From Alishewanella aestuarii B11 (GTDB lineage Bacteria; Pseudomonadota; Gammaproteobacteria; Enterobacterales; Alteromonadaceae), in the NCBI RefSeq assembly GCF_000280055.1, contig NZ_ALAB01000001.1:62001-126000 (forward strand): a stretch of DNA of 64,000 nt, read 5' to 3'. A model generated the notes under the pieces. That model made no database searches and was not told the DNA's origin. It saw only the letters and a program-made list of their open reading frames with translations. A program made the position numbers and the translations under genes. Position 1 is the first letter of the stretch; the number at the start of each line of letters is the position of its first letter. Positions 56,880 to 64,000 of the stretch are shown here, one piece after another.

Positions 56880-58098
56880 CCAGAAAACGACAGTTTTAGA
56901 CTCATTTGTTGATCCACGCGCCCCAATTTGCTATGGCATCCTGAAGCCGGGAGAGCACGTCTCTGAGGGAATTCCTGTAATTAAGGTTAAGAATATTATC
57001 GGCGGTAGGGTTTTGGAGGATGACCTTCTTAAGACATCCTTACAAATCCACAATCAATACAAACGCGCAGAAGTAAATCAAGGCGATTTGCTTTTAACAA
57101 TACGAGGGACAACCGGACGAGTTGCGATTGTTCCAGCGTCACTTGCTGGAGCTAATATCACTCAGGATACAGCAAGGATTAGAGTGTCTAGCGATGATGA
57201 TCCAATGTACGTTTTTTACGCCTTGCAATCGCCAAGTGTTCAACAACAAATTGACTTGAACACAGTTGGACAGGCCGTCAAAGGAATCAATATAGCTGAA
57301 GTAAGGAAGCTAAAAATCTTTCATCCAGATGCTTCCGAACAAAAGAAAATCGTCCAAATCCTATCCACTTGGGATAAGGCCATCACTACCACCGAACAAC
57401 TGCTCGCCAATAGCCTACAGCAGAAAAAAGCCCTGATGCAACAACTGCTCACCGGCAAAAAACGCCTCCTGGATAAGAATGGGGTTAGGTTTAGTGGGGA
57501 GTGGAAGGTATCTAAGCTTTCAAAGCTATTTGCACGTGTAACGACAAAAAATAATGGTCAAAGCACAAACGTAGTTACCATATCTGGGCAACATGGCTTG
57601 ATTCGGCAGGAAGACTTTTTCAAAAAAACTGTTGCCTCTGAAACTCTTGATGGCTACTTCCTGTTAAAGCAAGGACAGTTCGCCTACAACAAAAGCTATT
57701 CAAATGGCTATCCAATGGGTGCAATCAAACGACTGAATCGCTACCCAGATGGTGTTGTAACAACGCTCTACATTTGTTTTGAACTTTCAGATTCGGGTCG
57801 CGCCGATAGCGATTTTTGGGAACACTACTTTGAATCAGGTCTTCTGAACAAGGGTCTGTCTCAAATTGCACACGAAGGTGGTCGTGCTCATGGCTTGCTC
57901 AATGTAAAGCCTTCGGATTTCTTTTCGTTGAAGGTGTCCACGCCCAGTTTTGAAGAACAACAAAGAATCGCCGCCGTACTTTCCACTGCCGATCAGGAAA
58001 TCTCTGCTTTGCAACAAAAGCTCGATGCCTTAAAGCAAGAGAAAAAAGCCCTGATGCAGCAATTGTTGACGGGTAAGCTAAGAGTTTTGGTGAGCTAA
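56869..58098 (+). CDS. hsdS: HsdS, type I restriction-modification specificity subunit
   Basis: This 409-residue protein has two TRDs separated by a conserved helix; both halves end in the same repeat, KKALMQQLLTGKKRLL and KKALMQQLLTGKLRVL. I start at ATG 56869, seven bases after GAGGAG and overlapping hsdM by 11 bases. Each TRD reads one half of a bipartite target. Confidence 0.94.
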   Translation: MAHNQKTTVLDSFVDPRAPICYGILKPGEHVSEGIPVIKVKNIIGGRVLEDDLLKTSLQIHNQYKRAEVNQGDLLLTIRGTTGRVAIVPASLAGANITQDTARIRVSSDDDPMYVFYALQSPSVQQQIDLNTVGQAVKGINIAEVRKLKIFHPDASEQKKIVQILSTWDKAITTTEQLLANSLQQKKALMQQLLTGKKRLLDKNGVRFSGEWKVSKLSKLFARVTTKNNGQSTNVVTISGQHGLIRQEDFFKKTVASETLDGYFLLKQGQFAYNKSYSNGYPMGAIKRLNRYPDGVVTTLYICFELSDSGRADSDFWEHYFESGLLNKGLSQIAHEGGRAHGLLNVKPSDFFSLKVSTPSFEEQQRIAAVLSTADQEISALQQKLDALKQEKKALMQQLLTGKLRVLVS

Positions 58099-58103
58099 GG
58101 GGT

Positions 58104-58376
58104 ATGCGCGTGGAGCTAACAAAGGAAGTTGCATATCAAGCGATTGCTGAGTTTTTTACAGACAAACCGTTTGTATTATTTGGCACAGGAACTTCATGTG
58201 CACTTGATCTGAATTTTGGGATGCCAGCTCTTGAGCGCCACCTTCGAGCCGAGCTTGCTCATGGAATAACTGAAGCACAAGCACAGCAGTGGCATCAAGT
58301 GGTCTCTGCTCTTGATGCCGGTAGTCATGATTTTGAATCTGCAATGGACTTCATCAAAGATGCTTATGACGCCTAA
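58104..58376 (+). pseudogene. Truncated SIR2-family protein (N-terminal fragment)
   Basis: The 90 residues contain AIAEFFTDKPFVLFGTGTSCALDLNFGMPALERHL, split here as the nucleotide-binding start of SIR2-like defence proteins: PFVLFGTGTSCALDL then NFGMPALERHL. Family members normally have several hundred residues; here the frame stops after KDAYDA. A second frame (58366-58443) continues 25 codons to VANILRNWIAA, possibly the frameshifted remainder. SIR2 domains in phage defence consume NAD+. This copy lacks most of the fold and is probably dead. Confidence 0.65.
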
Positions 58377-58487
58377 AGACGGTAAGTTGGAGGCTTTTGC
58401 ACCTGTCGTTGCCAACATACTTCGCAATTGGATAGCTGCTTAAAAGTATCTGCACCTTGGGTATCAAGGGTTGAAGAGAGATAACGA

Positions 58488-58553
58488 ATGTCACAATACA
58501 CACCCAAATTTCAGGAAGAATACAACTCTAGTGCCCCTAGGGTACCTGATTAG
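58488..58553 (+). pseudogene. Relic of an hsdR 5' end
   Basis: This short frame codes MSQYTPKFQEEYNSSAP before leaving homology and stopping. The intact hsdR at 60491 begins MAKHYAPKFQEEYSAKLP. The DNA shares CCCAAATT and CAGGAAGAATA at matching places. It has a plausible ribosome site (GAAGAGAG). It marks where an older hsdR was cut away and replaced by the ATP-binding gene and present hsdR. Confidence 0.75.
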
Positions 58554-58569
58554 AACACTGGAGCCAGCG

Positions 58570-60498
58570 ATGCTAAATGAATATTCTGCCGAATCCTTAC
58601 TGGAGCAGTTGCGCCAGTTAGATGAATGCCCGCGCATTGAAGCCAAGCGCGGCAGTGACATTGGCAGCTCGATGATGCAAACGGTGTGTGCTTTTGCCAA
58701 TGAACCAGGCTTGGGTGGTGGCTATTTGTTATTGGGTGTTAGCGAGCCGGATATACAACACAATCAGTTTTATGTTTCGGGTGTTGGTAATACCGACAAA
58801 CTGCTTGGTGATTTGCAGGCCAACTGCAGAGAACAGTTTGAGCAAGCATTGCCAATAGAGGCACAAGCAGTGTTACTGGAAGGTAAAACAGTTATTGTGG
58901 TATTTGTCCCCGAACTGGACCCTGCAGCAAAGCCTTGTGCGTTTCAAGGTAAATTTGACAGTAAGAACAAACGAAAAACCGGCGTTTGGCGACGCGGCCT
59001 GAATGGTGATTACGAATGCACTCAGGCTGAAATTGAACCAATACTAATAGCCAAAACCGGCATGGGCTTTGAGCAAGTTGTGCTCGCGGATGCCGAGTGG
59101 GACGATCTGGATCCAACCGCTATTGAGCTATACCGGACTTTGCGCGCCAGAATACGCCCCAATGCTGAAGAATTAGATGCTAGCGATAACGATATGCTAC
59201 GCGCGCTGAATCTGGTTAAAAAGCGAGGTGAGCACTGGGCACCTAATGTGGCCGGTCTATTACTACTAGGTAAACCTTCATCATTACGCCGTTTGTTACC
59301 AGCTATTCGGGTAGATTATGTGCGTATTGCAGGCAGTCAATGGGTTGAAGATCCTGAGCAGCGTTTTGTTACCACGCTCGATCTGCGTGAACCATTACTC
59401 CGCCTTATTCCCAAGCTGGAAAATGCTATCGTAGACGACCTCCCTAAACACTTCCGCTTAAAAACTGGCGATTTACAGCGATCTGATGAACCCTTATTGC
59501 CTTACAAGGTGATTCGTGAAGCCGTGGTCAATGCAGTAATGCACCGAGATTATTCGGTGCATCAACCTACTATGGTTATTCGTTACAGCAACCGTATTGA
59601 AATCCGCAATGCGGGGTATTCATTAAAGCCTGAAGCAATGTTGGGAGAAATGGGTTCCAAATTGCGTAATCCGACTCTTGCAGCAGTTCTGTATGATCTG
59701 AACTTTGCCGAAACAAAAGGTTCAGGAATTCGTACCATGCGCCGTTTACTTGAGAATGCAGGACTGACCGCGCCGGTTTTTACCAGCAAGACTCTGGCTA
59801 ACGAATTTCAGTCAACGTATCTGCTCCATCAGTTGCTTGGTGAGGAGCGGTTACAATGGCTTAAGCAATTTGCTCATTTTCAGCTGTCAGATAACGAAGC
59901 TCGGGCTTTAATTTTGGCCAAGGAAACCGGGGCAGTCGATAACGCGGGTCTACGTGCTATTACAGCGTTGGATACACTGGCAGCTAGCCAAGTGCTCAAG
60001 CGGCTGCATCATCATTTTCGCTTATTGGAACAAGGAGGTGCCGGTTCAGCCACCTATTACCGTTTGGTCGGACAGAGAGCTATGGAAGGCGAGCTGCCGC
60101 TCTTTTCGTCAGCAGCCCCGAATACCGATGACCTGACTTCAATTACAGGTGACCTGATTTCAAATACAAGTGACCTGCATACAGATAAAGGGGAGTTACC
60201 TGTCGAATTACAGCAACGATTGGAAGTACTTACCCCAAAGGCTCGCAAAGATAAGGTATGGCCAGTGATTGTATGGCTGTGTGCGTTGCGCCCCTATAAA
60301 GCTGAAAAATTAGCCTCATTAATGGCTGGGCGGCAGGTTACCGCCTTAAAAAGCTCACACCTTAATCCGCTTAGAGAACAAGAAGGGCTGATTGGTTATA
60401 CCCACCCAGAAGTGGTTAACCACCCTGATCAGGCTTATCAGGCCACAAAGGCTGGTCTGCTTTGGCTAAAAAAACAAGGAATTCATATTAATGGCTAA
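58570..60498 (+). CDS. AlbA_2/divergent-AAA ATP-binding protein (Schlafen-like) in type I locus
   Basis: This 642-residue protein has an N-terminal AlbA_2 domain (IEAKRGSDIGSSMMQTVCAFAN, GGGYLLLGVSE), a GHKL-like ATP-binding part (VIREAVVNAVMHRDYSV, NRIEIRNAGYSLKPEAM, LAAVLYDLNFAETKGSGI) and winged-helix C-terminal segments. Such proteins are frequent inside type I operons and may be regulators or defence parts. I start at ATG 58570 after TGGAG; an upstream frame from 58471 would read through the hsdR relic. The end overlaps hsdR by eight bases. Confidence 0.88.
   Translation: MLNEYSAESLLEQLRQLDECPRIEAKRGSDIGSSMMQTVCAFANEPGLGGGYLLLGVSEPDIQHNQFYVSGVGNTDKLLGDLQANCREQFEQALPIEAQAVLLEGKTVIVVFVPELDPAAKPCAFQGKFDSKNKRKTGVWRRGLNGDYECTQAEIEPILIAKTGMGFEQVVLADAEWDDLDPTAIELYRTLRARIRPNAEELDASDNDMLRALNLVKKRGEHWAPNVAGLLLLGKPSSLRRLLPAIRVDYVRIAGSQWVEDPEQRFVTTLDLREPLLRLIPKLENAIVDDLPKHFRLKTGDLQRSDEPLLPYKVIREAVVNAVMHRDYSVHQPTMVIRYSNRIEIRNAGYSLKPEAMLGEMGSKLRNPTLAAVLYDLNFAETKGSGIRTMRRLLENAGLTAPVFTSKTLANEFQSTYLLHQLLGEERLQWLKQFAHFQLSDNEARALILAKETGAVDNAGLRAITALDTLAASQVLKRLHHHFRLLEQGGAGSATYYRLVGQRAMEGELPLFSSAAPNTDDLTSITGDLISNTSDLHTDKGELPVELQQRLEVLTPKARKDKVWPVIVWLCALRPYKAEKLASLMAGRQVTALKSSHLNPLREQEGLIGYTHPEVVNHPDQAYQATKAGLLWLKKQGIHING
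60127..60189 (+). repeat. In-frame 21-base tandem repeat, three copies
   Basis: Copies at 60127, 60148 and 60169 encode DDLTSIT, GDLISNT and SDLHTDK in the linker of the ATP-binding protein. Copies 1 and 2 are close to identical; the third is worn. It may vary in number between strains. Confidence 0.7.
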
Positions 60499-63400
60499 GC
60501 ACTATGCCCCCAAATTCCAGGAAGAATATAGCGCCAAGTTACCAGCACTAACATTATTAACTAACCTCGGGTGGCTGTTTCTCTCGCCTGAACTCGCGTT
60601 AGCCGCCCGTGGTAGTAAAGCCGATGAAGTGGTTTTGCGCCAGGTGCTGCGTGGTGAGCTTCAAAAGCGCACTTTCACCTTTGCCGGTAAAAGCTACCCG
60701 CTGTCTGAAAAGGCAATCGACAACCTGATTGCTGAGGTGTGTAGCCCTCCACTTAACGAAGGCCTGTTAACTGCCAATGAGCGCCTCTACAACCACCTGC
60801 TGTATGGCATCTCCGTCACTGAGTTTGTGGATGGTAAAAAGGCCAGCCCTACGGTTGCACTAATTGATTGGCAAAACCCAACCAATAACAGCTTTGTATT
60901 TACCGAAGAGTTTACCGTTTCCCGCTCTGGCGGCGTTGAAAGTCGCAGGCCGGATATCGTGTGCTTTGTAAACGGTATTCCTCTGGTAGTGATTGAGGCG
61001 AAACGGCCAGATGGCAATACCAAAAAAGGCCCTACCATTGACGAAGGCATTTCGCAAAGCTTACGTAACCAGCGCCATGATGAAATTCCGTTACTGTTCG
61101 CTTACAGCCAGTTGCTGCTTGCCATAAATGGCAACGAGGGCCGTTATGCTACTTGCGGCACACCCGCTAAGTTCTGGGCCGCCTGGCGTGAAGAAGACAT
61201 CTCCGATGCTGAGATGTACGCCATCAAAAACAAAACGCTTAAAGATAAACAGCTGGCTGGCTTATTCAGCCACCGCCCGGCAAAAGACCTGGATTGGTAT
61301 CAGAACCTGACCGCTGCTGGGGAGCTTGCTGTGACGGGTCAAGACCAATTACTGATCAGCTTATTAAGCCCTGCCCGGTTGTTGGAGATGACTCGCTACT
61401 TCACCTTGTTCGATAAGAAGGCTGGCAAAATCGTCGCCCGTTATCAGCAGGTATTTGGTATTAAGCGCCTGATTGAACGCATCAATACCCGAAGTCGCAC
61501 CGGAGGTCGTGAAGGTGGTGTGATCTGGCATACCACGGGGTCGGGTAAGTCATTCACTATGGTGTTTTTAAGTAAGGCGCTGATCCTGCACGAAAGCCTG
61601 AAGCAATGCCGTATTGTAGTGGTGACTGACCGGGTAGACCTGGAAACCCAGCTCAGTAAAACCTTCGCTTCTGGCAGCGAGCTGGCCGGAAAAAAAGATA
61701 AAGAAGCAGCCATGGCTACCTCTGGTAAACGCCTGGCTGAACAGCTTGGCAACGGCACTGAGCGGATTATCTTCTCGCTCATCCAGAAGTTTAATACCGC
61801 TACCAAAATGCCAGAGTGTGTAAACAACAGCTCTGACATTATTGTGCTGATTGATGAAGGCCATCGCAGCCAGGGTGGTGAAAACCACATTCGTATGAAG
61901 CAGGCGCTGCCTAACGCTGCCTTTGTCGCCTTCACCGGTACACCACTGTTAAAAGACGACAAGACCACCAATAAGTTTGGCCCCATTGTGCATGCTTACA
62001 CCATGCAACGCGCGGTGGAAGACCAGACTGTTACACCTCTGCTGTATGAAGAGCGCATTCCCGACCTGGATGTGAATGAACGCGCCATCGACAGTTGGTT
62101 TGAGCGTATTACCGAAGGGCTTTCAGAGGAGCAAAAGGCCGACCTAAAGCGCAAGTTTGCCAAAAAAGGCCAAGTATACGGTGCAGATGATCGCATTCGT
62201 TTGATTGCCTTGGATATTGCCAACCATTTCGTAAAGAACATCGACGAAGGTTTGAAAGGTCAGTTAGCCTGCGACAGTAAGGCGTCTGCGATCAAGTACA
62301 AAAAGTATCTGGACGAAGCTGGCTTGTTTGAATCTGCCGTGGTGATGAGCCCGCCCGATAGCCGTGAAGGTAATACGGCTGTCGATGAGGCCACCACACC
62401 GGAAGTGACCCAGTGGTGGAAGGACAATATTGGCAGCCAGGATGAACAGGGTTACACCAAACACCTGATTGAACGCTTCGACAAAGATGATTCACTGAAG
62501 ATACTCATCGTGGTTGATAAGCTGCTCACCGGCTTTGATGAGCCGAAAAACGCTGTGCTCTATATCGACAAGCCCCTGAAAGAGCACAACCTGATCCAGG
62601 CGATTGCACGGGTAAACCGGCTACACCCGAAGAAGAAATTTGGTCTGCTCATCGACTATCGCGGCATTCTTGCGGAACTGGATACCACTATTCAGAAATA
62701 CCAGGATCTTGCTTCCCGCACTCAGGGAGGTTACGACATCAATGATATTGCCGGCCTCTACAACCAGATGAGTACCGAGTACAAGCGCCTGCCACAGCTC
62801 TATAAGCAGCTATGGGCCATATTCGATGGCGTTAAAAACAAGAACGACATTGAGCAATTGCGTCAGGTGCTGGTTCCAAAGATTGAAGAGCGTGGCGGCG
62901 AGCTGGTTGACGTGCATCTAAAGGTGCGTGAAGACTTCTACGAAGCCCTAACAGCCTTCGCCAGTTGCTTGAAGGTAGCGTTACAATCCGCCACCTTCTT
63001 TGAAGACAAGAGCTTTAGCGACCAGGATCGTCGACACTACAAAGAAACCGTGAAGCAATTCTCCAGCCTGCGCCAACTTGTGCAGCAAGATGCGGGCGAG
63101 AGAATTGATTACGACGAATACGCCGAACAAGTGAAAAAGCTGCTGGATAAGCATGTGGTGGGTGTCGAGGTTAAAGAGCCTGGTGGCGTGTATGAAGTGG
63201 GTAAGATGGGGCAAAAGCAACAGCCGGAAGACTGGAGCGAAGATAAAACCCGTAACGAAACCGACATCATCAAAACCCGCGTAACCCGCATGATTGAGCA
63301 AGAGCTGCGAGATGATCCCTATGCTCAAGAAGCGTTTTCCAAGCTGCTGCGCCAAGCCATTGAAGAGGCCGAAAAGCTATTCGACCACCCACTGAAACAG

Positions 63401-63775
63401 TACATGCTGTTCCGTGAATTTGAAGAGCAAGTTCAAGACAGGCGCTTAAACGACATACCTGATGCCTTTGCTGGGAATCGCCATGCTCAGGCTTACTTTG
63501 GCGTCTTCAAGAAAGTTCTTCCTGAAGCTTTGGCTGTGTTGGACCAGCAAGTTCAGGATAAGTGGGTCAAAGTTGCCTTTGAAATTGACCAGGCGGTAGA
63601 AACCTCAGTTGCAGAGAACTCCATCAACCCACAAAACATTGAAGCCGATATTCGTAAAAAGCTACTGCCGCGCATGTTCCAGGAATGCAAAGCCATTGGT
63701 GGCGGAATGGATCAGGCCAAGAAGATTGTTGAGATGATTATTCAGATCACTCGGGTCGGGTTGAACGGTGCTTGA
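60491..63775 (+). CDS. hsdR: HsdR, type I restriction endonuclease/translocase subunit
   Basis: This 1094-residue subunit has an N-terminal nuclease (RPDIVCFVNGIPLVVIEAK, the PD-ExK motif at about 155-173), Walker A HTTGSGKSFT at about 350, DEGH helicase box in VLIDEGHRSQGG at about 453, motif III AFTGTPLL and motif VI QAIARVNR. The C-terminal HsdM-binding part is present. It needs HsdM and HsdS to cut unmodified DNA far from the site. It overlaps the preceding gene by eight bases. Confidence 0.96.
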   Translation: MAKHYAPKFQEEYSAKLPALTLLTNLGWLFLSPELALAARGSKADEVVLRQVLRGELQKRTFTFAGKSYPLSEKAIDNLIAEVCSPPLNEGLLTANERLYNHLLYGISVTEFVDGKKASPTVALIDWQNPTNNSFVFTEEFTVSRSGGVESRRPDIVCFVNGIPLVVIEAKRPDGNTKKGPTIDEGISQSLRNQRHDEIPLLFAYSQLLLAINGNEGRYATCGTPAKFWAAWREEDISDAEMYAIKNKTLKDKQLAGLFSHRPAKDLDWYQNLTAAGELAVTGQDQLLISLLSPARLLEMTRYFTLFDKKAGKIVARYQQVFGIKRLIERINTRSRTGGREGGVIWHTTGSGKSFTMVFLSKALILHESLKQCRIVVVTDRVDLETQLSKTFASGSELAGKKDKEAAMATSGKRLAEQLGNGTERIIFSLIQKFNTATKMPECVNNSSDIIVLIDEGHRSQGGENHIRMKQALPNAAFVAFTGTPLLKDDKTTNKFGPIVHAYTMQRAVEDQTVTPLLYEERIPDLDVNERAIDSWFERITEGLSEEQKADLKRKFAKKGQVYGADDRIRLIALDIANHFVKNIDEGLKGQLACDSKASAIKYKKYLDEAGLFESAVVMSPPDSREGNTAVDEATTPEVTQWWKDNIGSQDEQGYTKHLIERFDKDDSLKILIVVDKLLTGFDEPKNAVLYIDKPLKEHNLIQAIARVNRLHPKKKFGLLIDYRGILAELDTTIQKYQDLASRTQGGYDINDIAGLYNQMSTEYKRLPQLYKQLWAIFDGVKNKNDIEQLRQVLVPKIEERGGELVDVHLKVREDFYEALTAFASCLKVALQSATFFEDKSFSDQDRRHYKETVKQFSSLRQLVQQDAGERIDYDEYAEQVKKLLDKHVVGVEVKEPGGVYEVGKMGQKQQPEDWSEDKTRNETDIIKTRVTRMIEQELRDDPYAQEAFSKLLRQAIEEAEKLFDHPLKQYMLFREFEEQVQDRRLNDIPDAFAGNRHAQAYFGVFKKVLPEALAVLDQQVQDKWVKVAFEIDQAVETSVAENSINPQNIEADIRKKLLPRMFQECKAIGGGMDQAKKIVEMIIQITRVGLNGA

Positions 63776-63789
63776 ACGGATATAACCAG

Positions 63790-64000
63790 ATGAATGTGCC
63801 GATTAAACCTCAAAGTCAGACCATGATCTTCCGCTACGGTGACGAGCAGATTACGTTTGAGCGAGTTAAGCGCCCGCAAGCCACTGGCAAGGTATTAATT
63901 AAGGTTCATCCCGATTGTCGGGTAATAGTATCGGCTCCTGAGGGGGCTGAAAGCGAAGCCGTGTTATCAGCTGTTAAAAAGCGTGGCCGCTGGATCTACG
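63790..64000 (+). CDS. YgjP-like metal-dependent hydrolase (DUF45), N-terminal part
   Basis: The frame from ATG 63790 runs off the window after 70 codons. VLIKVHPDCRVIVSAPEGAESEAVLSAVKKRGRWIY matches the start of YgjP/DUF45 proteins, before their HExxH zinc site, which lies outside. These genes very often follow hsdR. It begins 14 bases after hsdR. Confidence 0.8.
   Translation, partial: MNVPIKPQSQTMIFRYGDEQITFERVKRPQATGKVLIKVHPDCRVIVSAPEGAESEAVLSAVKKRGRWIY

Noticed and set aside
61444-61986. 180-residue open frame on the minus strand
   Set aside because: It lies fully opposite hsdR, has no ribosome site and reads as a shadow frame.

Overview
The window looks like a chromosomal segment of a gammaproteobacterium of the Alteromonadales/Chromatiales type (Rheinheimera, Alishewanella or Arsukibacterium would fit). 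The basis is the order mnmG-rsmG-parA-parB-atpIBEFHAGDC, followed by glmU and later glmS, plus many S9 peptidases and beta-propeller sensor kinases. The genus is an inference from gene content; no search was run.

Region 1 (1-13774) is conserved core: the 3' end of mnmG, rsmG, parAB, a complete nine-gene ATP synthase operon closed by a strong terminator, an exported S9 peptidase, and glmU. Region 2 (about 13775-28861) is an accessory peptide locus. It contains a double-glycine precursor with a two-copy Cys repeat, a radical SAM maturase, an exported S9-type hydrolase, a CadC-like membrane regulator, a 44-residue Cys/Trp peptide, a LuxR-type regulator, a second double-glycine precursor, a C39-peptidase ABC exporter with a short adaptor, a second adaptor with MacB-like ATPase and permease, and a small membrane-anchored protein. 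I read it as a RiPP or peptide-signal system with its own regulation and export. This is the best candidate for an undescribed system.

Region 3 (28917-41018, minus strand) holds a DUF1289 protein, a dicarboxylate/amino-acid symporter, a YtrA-like ABC operon with a clear nested-palindrome operator, and a three-gene operon: a frameshifted MASE3-PAS-GGDEF-EAL protein, an unusual methyltransferase-GspE fusion, and a MoxR-like ATPase. A near-perfect parS site lies inside a gene of the ABC operon. Region 4 (41206-51912, plus strand) holds a YceB-like lipoprotein, two paralogous two-component-regulator-propeller histidine kinases (the second split by an in-frame TAA), a DeoR-type regulator and glmS.

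Region 5 (51913-64000) is the attTn7 hotspot. Exactly 25 bp after the glmS stop there is a Tn7-like transposon end with three tandem TnsB-site-like repeats. An IS1182-family element follows, inserted in a terminator hairpin. Then comes a type I restriction-modification island: a half-HsdS, DinD, HsdM, HsdS, a truncated SIR2 protein, a relic of an older hsdR start, an AlbA-type ATP-binding protein, HsdR, and the start of a YgjP-like metallopeptidase. The island shows several generations of insertion and replacement.
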